DNA from: Blepharisma stoltei
Lineage: Eukaryota; Ciliophora; Heterotrichea; Heterotrichida; Blepharismidae
Direction of reading: 5' to 3'
Length of the DNA stretch: 64,000 nt
NCBI GenBank assembly: GCA_914767885.1
Contig: CAJZBQ010000043.1
Span: forward strand, 1-64,000
The notes under the pieces are model-generated. The model was not told where the DNA came from. It searched no databases and worked only from the letters and a program-made list of their open reading frames with translations. Positions 24,728 through 36,920 of this stretch are shown piece by piece. Position 1 is the first letter of the stretch; every line of letters begins with the position of its first letter. Made by a program: the position numbers and the translations under genes.

Positions 24728-26562
24728 TTATTGATTTGAGAAAAATAATTCAGTAAGCGTCTCTTCGTGAATATAAAACCTTTCTTTTAGCTCATCAATG
24801 ACCTGTTTACAAAGAATCAACTGACTCTCACCTTTGTCTAACCTATAGAACTGAGGAAGATATAAAATATCCCTGAATTTTATGATATCTTGGGTATCAC
24901 TATTACTTTCAATGCCTTTAAAATTCAGCGCATTCATTAGTCTCTCTGTAAACTCTAGAGAATAGTATATATATTGTGGCTTTGGGATGGCTCTTCTAAG
25001 GCGAAGCTCATGCTCAACACCTTCTCTCAAAGTGCGCTCAGTTAAATTAGTTAAATTCTTTATATATCGCATGATCAATTCTGCTTGTAGCTCATAAGTT
25101 CCTATGAAAACTCCTCTGAGCATGCCGATGATGCCGAATCCTGGAAGATCAGGGTGGATCGTATTTAGAAAGCTCACAGCTGGGAGAACATTGTCATGAC
25201 CATCATAATTAAGGATTTCCAATATTTTCTCATCACAAAATGTCAAATCAGCTTCATAGCCAGTGCATCAAATGACTGCTTCAGCTTCCAGTTCTCTTTC
25301 GTTGTCAAGAACTAAGCTATTTTCTGTCAAATTAATCGGTTTTCCTTTGATAATTTGGATTTTGCCATCTTCCAAACATTTTTTATAGTTAATGTTGACT
25401 ATCGAAAAAGAATTAGACTGCTCATCTTCCGGCAAAATAACTAAATCTGGATGTCCTGGATTCTCAGCCAGTCGGCGAAATCCTTTCTTCATTTCTTGCC
25501 CAATTTCCACAGATTCTCGTGAAATTAATCAGTTTTGGAGTGATTTTGTTTTACTAAAAAAATCAATAGGTATGCCATGATAATATTTAGGCAGCAAATA
25601 ATGCGGCTTTCTAATTACTTGTATGACCTCGCTTGCATAGTTTGCTAAATCTTCGGCTATATCACAAGCACTTGTGGAAGCGCCAACTATAACAACTTTT
25701 TGCCCAATAAATTCCTTACTCCCCATTTAAATTGGAACAAAATATAGATAAATTTCCTTTTTTGGGCACTTTTAACCCCACTTTAAACCGGTATAAATTT
25801 TTTCAATACCAAAATTTTATATGTGAAAATACTAATTTTATAAAATTAGCTCTAATTTAAAAAGGCAACTATAATGCTATTCAAACAGTTTCACACTGAA
25901 TAATTCTTTAAAAAATAAATTAAAATTCAAATATTTTACTCGATTTATTTATTTTCAAATTTTATACAAAGAAAGATTTAATATAATTTTTTTTAAAAAA
26001 AATCACCTCCTTTAAATTGGAATAGGATTTTTGTTCCAATTCAAAGGGAAAGCTAGGGGTCTCTGTATTTTCCACTGTGTAAATTTTTCAGTTTTAATAA
26101 ACAGCAATCATCAACAGGGAATATTTCTTTTGTGTGGAAGCCGTTTGCTACAATAACATAAGGGAAATCTTTTTCGAAAATCTGCCCAGTTACAGTGTTC
26201 TGTCACCTTACAGAGTAGCCTTCTTGAGTTTTGTTGACAAAAGTCGCTTTGCAGTTAAAGAGAAAATTATCAATTAGTGAATGAGACCTAATGTAAGATA
26301 AAAAATAGTCCATAACTTCTCTATTGGGTGGGGTGGGATCAGTCGACGATGGTCATGGCATATCGGAAAAGCATGTAAAATATTTGGAAGTATTTGTCCG
26401 CAAGCTATTCCATACTCCTATTTCTTCATCAGAATTTTTCCAAATACCTCCAAATGAATTGGACTTTTCAATCACACAAGGTACAAGGCCATAGTCTTTA
26501 GCAATTTTACAAGAAATTATTCCTGCTGCACCACCACCTATAATACAAACTTCTTCATCCAT
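24728..26562 (-). CDS. Flavin-containing monooxygenase (FMO-like), split by a MITE
   Basis: About 498 residues in parts 26562-26056 and 25718-24728. The N-terminus has the FAD dinucleotide motif IGGGAAGI (residues 7-14). HSGKYRDP precedes the break, and the NADPH motif VVIVGASTSACDIA follows it, in the usual FMO order. TGA reads Trp in DMPWPSSTD, VRWQNT, LQNWLIS and VIWCTGYE. Removing the MITE at 25719-26055 with one TA leaves the frame off by one at a run of four C; with three C it reads YRDPKEFIGQK, the expected sequence. The enzyme would oxygenate N- or S-containing small molecules using NADPH and O2. Confidence 0.85.
25719..26055. mobile_element. Family B MITE / TA-flanked IES in the FMO gene
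   Basis: 337 bp between TA pairs. The left end is CTCCCCATTTAAATTGGAAC then AAAATATAG. The right end is TTTTTGTTCCAATTCAAAGG then GAAAGC. It shares only the CTCCCC tip with family A; the subterminal block AATTGGAACAAAAT defines family B. It lies between two FMO motifs. Confidence 0.82.
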
Positions 26563-26716
26563 TATAAATAATATCAGCTTGAATATAAGCCATTTTTGAT
26601 TGGTATACAGTACCGCTTTCTCTGAAAGCTTAGTCTAGAAGAGAAGTAGCTGCCAAAAAAATTTTAATCCAAAATTATATGTTTCCATATTATATTTAAA
26701 CCATTAAATCTAAGCA

Positions 26717-29700
26717 CTACTGTCCATAGGATGCTTGAACTGATTGCACTGAGGTAAGAATTGCTTGAAGCTTGTCATTCAATCTGCCTTCTTGACTCTG
26801 CATTTGTCTCTCCAAAGCCATCAGCCTCTTATCAAATTGCGTAAATTTATCATTTATTTGTTCGCTAACTTTCTTTTTGATATACTCTGCTTTTTCAGCC
26901 TGAATATCCCTTAAAAAATTTTTGAGCCTCTCGAACTCGTCTTCAAGAACTTGAGTTTTTCCTTCCTTTTTGTCCCGCTTATTTTGCTTGAAATAGTCAA
27001 GCTTTTGCAAATAAGTTCTACTACCTCGATGCCTTGCTCAGAACATCAGTGACTCGAACTCGATGACGACATCAAGCATTTCTTTGGTGTCCATCGAAAC
27101 TTGGCTTTGCTGAAAGTCGTCAAAGGACTTGCCGAGAATTGAAATAAGCAGATTCAGCATGATTAAGATTAAAGGGCTTAAAGTATTCCAGATTTGATTC
27201 GCACGCTTGCGACCACTGGGCCTTGCTTGCCAGAGAAATTCAGTCGCCTGAATCCTGTCTCAACAGCAGTCTACTCCCGGGGCCTGGGGCTTGCACCGAT
27301 GTCCATGAGTCTCGACGGGCTAGGGAGACTCCTCTTGTGCTTACATCTTTCGGTGCTATGGAGGCAAAGGTTAGCCCAATGCCCTCCTGACGGCCACCTC
27401 GAGGACTTGTGACACCAAGGGAAAAAAGTCTACGGCCCTCCGGAACCGGTAGGGAAAGAACCCGTAGCCAAAAACCATCCAGATAATTAATACTTCGGAC
27501 TGGAATGGCACCAGCTGACTCCCAAGAACTACCCACCCCTCACGGCATGCTCAAGGCAATGCTAAGGGTTTATATTTAAAGGGTTTTTCCTTGGTTTAGG
27601 CTATAAACTATTTTGGCGCCCGGAGTGGTGCGACCTCCGTCAGGACATATTTTCGCCACCGCCACCATATTAATTATTCAGCATGAGGATAACGTTAAGG
27701 ATTGAAGCCAATGTAAAAGTTGAGTACTCAGCCCAGTCAAAGCCATCATTTGCAAACCCTCCCATGTCTAGCTCAAAGCTTGCCTTCCAGGCAGATTCGA
27801 TGTCAAAACGGTTGGTTGCTGAAACATAAAGAACAGCAAATCCAAATGTGGAGTACAGCAAAATCATTAGGAAAGTTACTGTGTCAAAGGCAGCTCGAAT
27901 GATCAGTCTGACGTAAAATCTTGTTTTGTCAAATGTTCTGAAGTAGACCAGCCCTCTTACTCCCTCTTAACGAAAAATCCTGTTAATTTAAAGGGAGCTA
28001 AATTACCTAAAAATGGAAATTTTTTATATAGGCTATCTAAAGGATATGCCTATAGATATTTTGTTCCAAATTAAAGGTAAAGTTAAGAAATTCGCGATTA
28101 CAGTAAAAAAGGAAAGCCCGTCATAAAAATTGCCAGTTGCACCAATTATACTTCAAGTAAAGCTCAGCGCTAATCTCACAATATCATGATAGTTTATCGC
28201 ACTCAAGAAATATCCCCATCCTGACGAATACATCTGGAAAACTTCATAAGCCATCAATAATACATTAATAATCCAATATGCAATAAAAAGCCCGATATCA
28301 GCTGTCCCGTTTAGTGACAGAATCCAAGAAAGGAACACAATATTCATTGCATATATAAAGGTCAAGAAAAGGTTGAAGTAATAAAAAGAGTCCCATTTGA
28401 GCCTGATAATTGACTTAATAAAAGGTGTCTCGTATATCTCAATTATAGGGCACTCTATAATTGCTTTTAGAAATTTAATGCTTTCCCTCGAGCCATTTTG
28501 GAAGTTTCAGCTCAGAGGACTAGTTCACATTTGCACCAAAAATTCTGTCTCATTCGTTTGCTCTTCTTGGTCACATATAAAGTCCTCAATTCTAGGTAAA
28601 ATCGTATGCGAAAATTTTGTGATAGGGAGCTCTCCTTTAGGAGCTGCAAATAAAATGTAGTCATCGTCGTCTCTTTTCCGGAAAATTGCTTCAAGGAATG
28701 GGACTATTTGTGTGGAATGGGAGTCCAACACTTTTATTATGTCGTCTCTCAACGCGTGCATGGATTGCTCTAAAGTGTCATAATTTTTGCAAAAAATGAT
28801 GTCGTTTAACAGAAGGTCGAGACATCTCCTGGATTTTCGGGACATTGCGTAAAAGAGCGGACTTCGGCCAAAGTTGTCTCTGAATATAAGGGCACCCATT
28901 TCTTGTGCTTTTACTACGTGCTCAACTAAGTCGAAATAGCAATAATAATGGAGAAGACTGATTTTCATAGGCCCAATGACAGCGGCTATCATGGTGTCAT
29001 CAGGAGGCTGCCTACTGGTGAGCTTCTTTATGTAGATTTGGTTCAGGATCCCTGAGTCGTAGCCATAAATTTTGATCCCTTGCATACCGTTTATGCTGAA
29101 CTGTGGCCTGACTATAACATCATCAATTTTCCAAATCTTAATACTTTGGTCCTTTGACGAAGTCGCAATAAATTCATCATCACTTGAGATTTTTAAGCAG
29201 TGGATCACAGACTCATGTGCCTTTAGCAGCCTTTCTTGGCGTCTTTCATCAAAATTCCATATTCTGACAGTCCCATCATCAGAGCTAGAAACAATATACT
29301 TATCATCGTTAGTAATTTCTACGCTCAGGACTCTTCTTTCATGTCCTCTAAGCACACATACCTGGATTCTCTCATAGAAGTTCCAAATTCTTATAGTTTT
29401 ATCATTCGAGCCAGATACAATGAATTGCTGATTTCTTGTCAATTGTAAAGAAATATAACGATGACATTGATGAAAATTGGACTCCTATCCCATCCGGCCT
29501 CTGTCCCTTTTTGAAGTAGGCATTCAGGTTTGAATATGCCCATCGAAGAGGGAAGTTTTGATTCTCCCCGCAGATTTTCCTGTCTCTGCCTACCACATGT
29601 CTTTCCTTTCAGGGCAATCTGGGCACATTCCAGCCATTGCTCTGCCTAGGAAACTAATCCCTTGGATAGGTGGTTTAGAAAAGGGCAGACTTCCATTTCA

Positions 29701-31777
29701 CTCATTTGCACTCTTATGTATATTGAGGCTTCCTTCTTTGGAGCCAAGCAAGGCGATGGATAATGGCTGACTCCGCTTTTTCAAATATTAACTTAACTTG
29801 TCAATTGTAGACACTTGATTTCGTTTTTATGGCCTTTGAGGGTAGAGACGAGCTCATAAGTGATAAGGTTTCAGATTATGATATTGCTGTCGTCTCCTCC
29901 TGAAATGGCGAATTCATTATCTCTTGTTAATTGGAGGCAAAATGCATGATCTTCATGGCCTTTTAAAATGAAGATTTCTCTTGGTCTTTCAAGACTCCAA
30001 ACTCTCAGTGTGTTATCTCTGGAAGCCGTGACTATTTTTTGGCTGTCTGTAGTTAATAGGAGAGCGTTTATTGTGTCTGTGTGTCCTGAAAGAACTGCTT
30101 CATACTCGGGATCGAGGAGATTTCAGATGTGGATTTTGTGTTCTACTGAGGCTGCTACAACTTGTAAATTATCAAGAGCTATTTGCAGTACGTAGCTTAA
30201 AGCTTTTCACTAAAAGACATTTCCTCTAAATTATTTGTTTGAAATTTTTTCTCATGTCCGAAAAAAACTTTGATCTTTTCAGGAATTTTTCTCACTGTAA
30301 AAATTTTTCTAACAAATAGGCGAGAGAATGTCCTAAAATAAAAATCGTACAGCCTTTGCAGTATAATTATTTTGGCATGGATGTCTTTCACTGTAGGCCC
30401 TTTTTTTAAGTCATCAAATTTCCACATTTGCAGTTTTTCATCTTTTGAAGCTGAAATCAAATAACTACTGTCGCTGGATAAAGCAAGTGCAGTGACTTCT
30501 GCCTCGCAACTAGTTAAACTTGCCTCCCTTTTATTATTCAGTGCATTTCACACTACTATTGTATTATCAGTAGATCCAGCTGATACCAAAAATTTGTTAT
30601 CTCTTGTCACAATCAAATGCTTTACTTCGCCTGCATGTCCTCTCAGTACCTTTTCTTTTCCCAACTCTTCTGTGCTTCATATTCTAATTCTGTGGTCATA
30701 CGATCCACATATAATAAATCTGTTATCACAACAAATCTTTATATACTTATTATGTGCTTCATTTCCGTCAAACTGATAAACCTGCTTATTGTTTTCCGTT
30801 GCGTCCCAAACCCTCATAGTGCAGTCATATGAAGCTGACACAATATACCTGTTATCATTTGTTATGTCCACACAGAGAACCTCGCCATTATGCCCTTCAT
30901 ACGTCAATTTTTTTTCAGTCTCATTAATATAGAACACCACTAAAAGATTATCATTTGAGCCTGTAACTACCCATTCGCTATCTTTTGACACAGCGAGACA
31001 CGTGATTTGGGCAGCGTTTCCTTCTCTTGAACTTGTTTGGCAAGTTTCAATGTTATAAATCTGCACAAAAATGTATTCAGAGATCGCAATAATGTATTTG
31101 CTGTCTTCTGTCAGCTGGAAAAAGCTGATGACTCCTAGCTCTACCAGTGACTTATACTCAGCCCTCTCCTGCACATTTCATATCCTGCATGAAGTGTCTT
31201 CTGAGACCGAGACGATATATCTGCAGTCATTAGTAAAAGCGACCTTCGTGACCCCTCCCGCATGCCCTGTGAGCTGAAAAGCTTGATTTTTTTCAAAAAC
31301 CCACAAGTGGACGATCCCATCAGCAGTTCCAGCTGCAATAAACTCATTATTAGAAGAAATATCAATAGAATTGACTGGAGAATGTAGGTCCATGCTTGAA
31401 ATGACTGTTTTGTTGTAGAGGCTCCAATACTTTACAGTTCCATCATAGGAGCCAGAGACCAGGTAGTTATTATCGCTAGTCGCTTTTATGCAGCTGACTT
31501 CTTCATTGTGTTTATCCAAAAGGACTTCAAGCTCAACACCTGTTTTAACTGCGAAGGATTTTGTGCTTCGGCGGTGCTCTGAGCCTGTTTTTTCGAGCGA
31601 GGTCTGGACTTTGTTGGCTAAGTCTATGACTTTGATATCTCCTGAATTGGTCCCAACATACACAAAATTATCGTTATTTGTGATGCTCCCGAAGTTAAGA
31701 TCGAAAATAGTAGGATTGAGAAATTGGTTGGCGGCACTGTCAATGTCGTCTATTGTTATGGAGATCGGAGATATCAT
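26717..31777 (-). CDS. WD40-repeat/ankyrin-like/TRP-like ion channel fusion, split by three insertions
   Basis: About 1349 residues. Coding parts are 31777-29810, 29434-28086 plus the retained duplication, 27959-27687 and 27162-26717. The N-terminal two thirds hold at least a dozen WD40 repeats (GH...DIxxDN..IVSGSxDxTIRIW); many of the Trp are TGA. An ankyrin-like piece follows (FGRSPLFYAMSRKS), then six TM segments: S1 near LFLTFIYAMNIVFLSW, S5 near DTVTFLMILLYSTFGF, and S6 ILNVILMLNLLISILGKSF, which resembles TRPV S6. The C-terminus is a coiled coil. One A is missing in an A4 run at about 30204 (SFSEKALSYV expected). Likely a Ca2+-permeable membrane channel; the gating partner is unknown. 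Confidence 0.82.
27163..27686 (-). mobile_element. SINE-like retroposon in the channel S6 region
   Basis: 524 bp between copies of ATTCAGCATGA (27152-27162 and 27676-27686). The minus-strand tail is TTTAATCTTAATC. Exact removal of the insert and one duplication copy joins VILMLN to LLISILGKS. The duplication contains no TA, unlike most others here. Confidence 0.9.
27960..28085. other. Short family B-type IES in the channel gene (126 bp)
   Basis: Between TA pairs, with CTCCCTCTTAA at the left and TTTTGTTCCAAATTAAAGG then TAAAGT at the right. Deletion leaves TTA AGA on the minus strand and joins VIANFL to RGLVYFRTF exactly. It is a shortened family B copy. Confidence 0.85.
29448..29809 (+). 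mobile_element. SINE-like retroposon in the WD40 part of the channel gene
   Basis: 362 bp between copies of CTTGTCAATTGTA (29435-29447 and 29797-29809). The tail is TATTAACTTAACTTG. Removal restores the WD repeat NEIKCLQLTRNQQFIVSG with no base lost or gained. Confidence 0.92.
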
Positions 31778-32062
31778 TAGATAACAATTAAATTATAAGA
31801 AAAGGACAGATTTATTAAAAACGTTACATATGGAGGGAGTTAATAAGATAAAAATTGCAAACTACTTTGAAATTCATGGTCAATGTTTTATAGGTCCATG
31901 TTTTAGTGTAAAAGAAATAAAATTTTCTTTAATTCAAGGCATGATAAATAAACCGAAAATGAAAAATAGCTGAAATTTATTAATTTTTAATATGCAGATA
32001 TATGATAAATAGTCTAATTTAGATCTAGTTTTTGCTTTTCATAGTAAATCTGTATATTTACA

Positions 32063-33589
32063 TTAATCTTCGCTTAAATTTCGGTTTAGTTCCATCTCGT
32101 AAAGTTTGATCAAGTGCTTATACTTGCTGATGCAGTTTTTCATTTTCGAAGCTTTGGATTTGTGCTTTATTTTATAGTTCAAGTGCTCCTCTCTGAGCTC
32201 ATCAATGATCTTTTTGTAGTTCTTTTTCTGATTGTCTTTTCCGCCTTGTAAAGAAATCAGGTCTTTCATGCTTTCTACTTCATTTTTATACCAATCCAAA
32301 ATGAAATCGCAGAGCAATACAATTCCTTTGAAGCATTTTTCAACACCCATAGAGTATTCAGGTAAAAATTCAAAAATCCCAGTTATCAGGCTTCTGATTT
32401 GCCTTGAATAAGCTGTTAAAATTTGATTGCAATACTCTTTAACCCCATTCAGCTTTTCATTTGTAAAATTAAACTGCTCATCTAATGTATTGTCTAGGTT
32501 TTTCAAAATAGTTCTGCCTTGGCTTTTTAAGTTCAAAATTTTCTGTAGCAAAGTTTCCTTGCTTGACTGAGGGTTAATCTCTGGAAGAGGAGATCGAAAT
32601 GGTTTGGATTTTGATGCAGAAGCTTGGGTTAGTTTCATAAAAGATGGAGTATGAGGCCTTCGAGATCTCTTTCTAGGGGATACGCTTAAGGTTTCCATAA
32701 GTGGCATGGAGTTTTCTTCGACCTTTTCGAGGGTTTTTGTTTCTTTTGTATATTGAATTCTGCATAAAATGCTGTCAGAGTCTCTTATTCTGACTTCTTT
32801 GTTTCCAATTTTCATATAGAAGTTTAACCACTCTGGATTTTTTGGTAATAAGCTGCCTTCTTTAATATCGATTGATTTAGTTGGGCTAAATGATGAATCC
32901 AAGTCTGTACATTTAGGATTCATCAGCGCGCTTGAATAAACTTTAAGTATGACCGCCAACTCTGACTGGTTTTCCACTGCATTTCCATCAAGACACCATT
33001 CACAAATGCTGCCTGTATGTCTCCCTATAACCTCTGTATTACATTTTAGACACCTTTCAAGCCTATCTTCTACCTCAATAGTTTTGGCGATATAATTTTT
33101 CCCAGGCTCCTTTGCCATCATTTTTCACCCAGGAGAAATGGACCTTCCTCTTTTCTTCGAATTTTCGCATCCACATTCGTGGCAATCTTTCGTATTCTCG
33201 CTATGCTTTTCGTTTTGTTCAGACTGAAAAATATAGTCTAAGATTTCAAGCAAAGTGATCACGAGCTCTCTTTTGTTTGAAATGTCATAATTTGTATCAA
33301 GGAGGGGAATTAAGGAAGTTAAATGCTTGAGAGAATTGAGGAATTTTTCGTGCTGCTGCTTTGAGTTTTCGAGGAAATTGAGGTCTTCTTGGTTGTCTAT
33401 TAGGCTGTTGACTTGCTTTAGTCGGTTTTTATACTCAAAGAGCTTGTTTCTTGAAGAAGGGAAAGGAGAGATTTTGCCTTTGACGCGGGAAGAGTCTAGG
33501 ATATCTGATGGGACTCTGACTCTCTTTAGCTGACTAGGAGATTCTTCTCGACGAAATTTTAAGTGATAGTTGCTATGAGAAATCTCCAT
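32063..33589 (-). CDS. Hypothetical zinc-finger/coiled-coil protein
   Basis: 508 residues read through one TGA as Trp (SISPGWKMMAKEP at about 33122). The N-terminal 150 residues are basic and helical and end in a Cys/His run (CHECGC). A four-Cys zinc finger (CLKCNTEVIGRHTGSICEWC) follows at about residues 180-199. The middle is Ser/Pro-rich with basic patches (SPRKRSRRPHTP). The C-terminal 170 residues are helical and coiled-coil-like. I recognise no named family. It is intact apart from the TGA. A regulatory or scaffolding role is only suggested by the architecture. Confidence 0.8.
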
Positions 33590-33774
33590 AAATTTAAATA
33601 AGGAATATTAAAATATTAAATTTTCTACTGGTATTTTATAAAAACGGACACTATGAAGAATATTTATTCATCACGCATAAATTTGAAAATTTAAAGGAAA
33701 GGAGCAATTTTGCTATTAGACACAGGATAGGATTACCCATTCTTTCATTATTAAAGAATTTAGCTCAGCGCATA

Positions 33775-34230
33775 TATACATAAAAATGGTGATGACATAC
33801 CACCCGACCTCTTGACCCTGTTTCTTCAACATCTACAGGCAACGGCCCAGTGATAAAGATTAAGTTGGAAAAGGGTTAGCGATACTTTTATACATGCTAG
33901 GCTAGGTTTTTCCTCAGGCCTCAAGGAGTAATTCTTGGGATTTAGAGTTTTTCCTATGGAGCAACCATTGGAAAGGGCAAGGTCTGCCAACGCCTAAACG
34001 GCAATATGACCCTCAGGCCTGAAGACGGTATTTGCCTTACGAGAAATTGGGAGTTTCGACCCATGTGGTTGACCTTAGACCCCAGGAGCCATGGAGGTCA
34101 AGACTGGTGCGAATCCTCTGTTAGCGGCAACAGGGAGGGTGTCCGCCAATCCTCCTCAGGAGGGATGAACGTGTAGGGTGGAAAGTCCCGCCCTGTCTGG
34201 CGAACGGCATAATCATAATCTCAGCGCATA
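33775..34230 (+). mobile_element. SINE-like retroposon, family S1 (short form)
   Basis: 456 bp, intergenic, between copies of CTCAGCGCATA (33764-33774 and 34220-34230). It begins TATACATAAAAATGGTGATG and ends CGGCATAATCATAATC. The copy at 55302-55776 is a close relative (CCACCCGACCTCT, CAACCATTGGAAAGGGCAAG blocks). An internal GGTGCGAATCC resembles a Pol III B box. Confidence 0.9.
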
Positions 34231-35486
34231 AATAATAATTTCAGCGGAAATGCTTTTAAATTGAAATTAATTTACAAATTTATGCAAGCAAGAGCTACTT
34301 TCCTTGTCTGATTTCAAATTATCCAGATTGATCCCGGCTTAATTCATCAATTAAGGGCTTCTCAATGATTTAAAACTTAATCGATTTATTAACTTGGAAA
34401 ATTGCCAAAGATAAATTTTTATAAAAAACAAATTTCTAGAAGGACAATAAAAATTTGGATATTGGCAATTTTATTCCTTCTAGAAGATTATAGCCCTGAT
34501 TTCATAAAAAGAATTTGTTCTAAATAAGAACAATTAAGACTGGCTATAACCTTATTTTATTGCTAACATCACATATAAATGGTGGACTATTAAACATCAA
34601 TTTTAAGATTTAAGTCTAGAAGTATTTTGCAAACTCCTGCAAAATTTATTAGAAAAAATCATTTAATTTCAAGCTTATTGCTTCATAATCGCATGGGCTG
34701 AAATATTTGCTGATCAATGCTAAAGTTTTTTTCATTTCATATTATATGTGCTGCATTGCTCATAAAATCTTACTAGCTAAATCTCTTAAAGTCCTTAGTT
34801 GGCACTTAAATTTGACTATTATTTAATAGGTTCAATTCAAAATATAAAGCAGTGCAAAAGAAGCCAATTTAAATTTAATTTTTTTTCAAATTTCTGCTCA
34901 AATTATAATCTTCCTTTAATATTGATTGCTAAAGATTGAATATAAATAATTCCTATAGGGAGTTACTTCAAGCTTTATTTAATTATCTTTCATATCTTCT
35001 TGAAAAATTTGACAAAAATTTACTAGCTGAAAATTATTCTTCTATTATAAAAGCTGAAGATTTTCATATTTCATATAGGAAAAACTTTGATAACTAATTT
35101 ATATAATATTTATGATATTCTTTATAGATCTTTCAATTTGCAATTTATTTTGTAAGCAGCTAAAATCAATTGAGGGAATTAACCTAATTTTCAAAAATTG
35201 AGTATTTCAAAAATAATTTTATTGCTGAATGTTTTATCAATTTATAATCCTGCTAATATTTCAATAGAGGAAAACTATCATCTTTTTCTAATCATAAAAT
35301 GGCTTATAATTATAATGGATGTATAACCAAAAATCATATATTGCACTTCTTGAGCTTTTATCCAATTTTTAACGCTTGCATAATCAAAGGATGCCCAAAA
35401 TAAAGAATTAACCTTTGATTATTGACTGCCCATAAAATAAGACGCTGAAGTTTTTATATCTCCCACAATGTGTCGAATAATTTATA
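34231..35486. other. AT-rich spacer upstream of the SLC37-like gene
   Basis: No gene is seen. A pair of inverted repeats, AATTGCCAAAG/TTTGG..TTGGCAATTTT and TTCTAGAAGG/CCTTCTAGAAG, lies at about 34394-34487. A related block, TTTGGATATTGGCA followed by TTCTAGAAGATTATA, recurs at 37338-37382, so this may be a short repeat family. Confidence 0.4.
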
Positions 35487-36813
35487 ATGGGTGTTCTCGT
35501 GAAGTACCAGTTCGTTATATTTTTGCTCTGCTTTATATGCACCGTGTCAAGACATGCCTTATTAGAAGGCTGGGCTATGGCTTTGCCTCATGTCCACTCA
35601 GATTTGCACTTTTCGACAACATGAATCGGCGCTATAGATATGCTTTTTTTATTCATGTACGCTCTTGGGAATATGATAGCTGGGGCAATCGGGGACTCTT
35701 ATAGCAGGGTTCTTGTGGTCTCGCTTGGCTTAATTGTGTCATCCGGCTTTTGGGGAATCGTAATCATCCAATTAGGTATGGATTTTGATCATGTCAAGCA
35801 TAGACCAACCTCCGATTTATTTGATATTTTTTGGGATTATGGGATGCCTGCAAGGTGGAATATATCCTGGAACAGTTGTTATTATGGGAAACTGGTTTGC
35901 TAAGGAATCAAGAGGGAAAATCCTTGGTATATGGTCGTCCTGCGCAGCAGTCGGAAATATCTTGGGATCTCAATTTTCAGCTGCAGCAATGAGCTTGGGC
36001 TTTTCGTGAAAAGAGTACCTAATTGTACTGATCGCCAACTTATGCCTAGTGGGTTGCATTTTTTGGGTTTTTGCAAAGGATTCAGCGGGAGTTAACCCAA
36101 ATATACCCAAAAAGAAGCGCATATCAGCAATTCAAGCTTTGAAAATTCCAAAAGTTATACCATATGCTTTAACATTTAGCTGCTTAAAAATGCTTAATTA
36201 TGGTCTGCTTATGTGGCTTCCGTATTTTTTAAAGACCGACCAAGACCTCCGTGAAGAAATAGTTGCAGCATTAACAGGACTTTTTGACATTGGAGGGGTT
36301 ATTGGCTCTGTTACTTTAGGATGAATAAGCGATAAATATCTAGACAGAGTTATCACGGCTATGATTGCTTGCCTAATTCCTATTCCAGGATTAGGGATCT
36401 TTAGAAGCATAACACCTGATGTATATTGGATGTTTTTCATAGTTATCCCGATACTAGGATTTGCATTAGGAGGAGGGACTGCATTTATCTCTGCAGTCGT
36501 TGCTGCAGACTTAGGACAAGACCAAGCAGACCAGCCAGAAGAGTCAAAATCTACAATTGCAGGAATTATGGATGGGGCTGGAGGATTTGGTGCAGGGTTG
36601 GGACAAATAATTGTAAGAAATATTTAGATTGGAGGACTGCAAAATATCAGTTGAAGTGCAGTGTTTATCTATATGATTTTCGTAGGATGCCTTGCCTTGT
36701 TTTCCATTTCGCCTTTGGTTGTTAAGTACATTAGAAAAAGAAAGACAGAAAAACTAGTTGAATTAGACGACAAACAAGAAAATTCCATACAGGTTTCATT
36801 GAGCGTAGACTAA
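35487..36813 (+). CDS. SLC37/GlpT-like major facilitator transporter with two tiny introns
   Basis: 431 residues after removing introns at 35760-35775 and 36613-36627. It starts MGVLVKYQFVIFLLCF. The N-terminal half carries the family features RHALLEGWAMALPHVHSDL and GAIGDSYSR (the loop 2-3 motif). Later come GNWFAKESRGKILGIW, GLFDIGGVIGSVTLGWISDKY and FALGGGTAFISAVVAADLG. TGA reads Trp several times (TTWIGAI, LGFSWKEYL). About twelve TM helices are expected. The family exchanges organic phosphates such as sugar-phosphate for phosphate; the substrate here is unknown. Without the introns the frame would shift at both places. Confidence 0.88.
35760..35775 (+). other. 16-nt spliceosomal intron
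   Basis: GTAATCATCCAATTAG, with GT-AG ends. Its removal joins SSGFWGI to VWILIMSSIDQPP and corrects a one-base frame change. Confidence 0.85.
36613..36627 (+). other. 15-nt spliceosomal intron
   Basis: GTAAGAAATATTTAG, with GT-AG ends. It carries an in-frame TAG, so retention would truncate the protein. Removal joins GAGLGQII to IGGLQNISWSAVF. Confidence 0.9.
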
Positions 36814-36920
36814 AGACATACCGTTAAATAAGAGTTAAAAATATATTTACCTACAATTTGTTTTCTCTTCTACTGGATGAGTATTATCCAGCAAGCTGAT
36901 AAGCTGGCAGCTTTTCCTTA

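Noticed and set aside
35640-35903. Apparent +1 programmed frameshift in the SLC37-like gene
   Set aside because: A 16-nt GT-AG intron at 35760-35775 explains the frame change and restores conserved sequence; a second 15-nt intron follows the same pattern.
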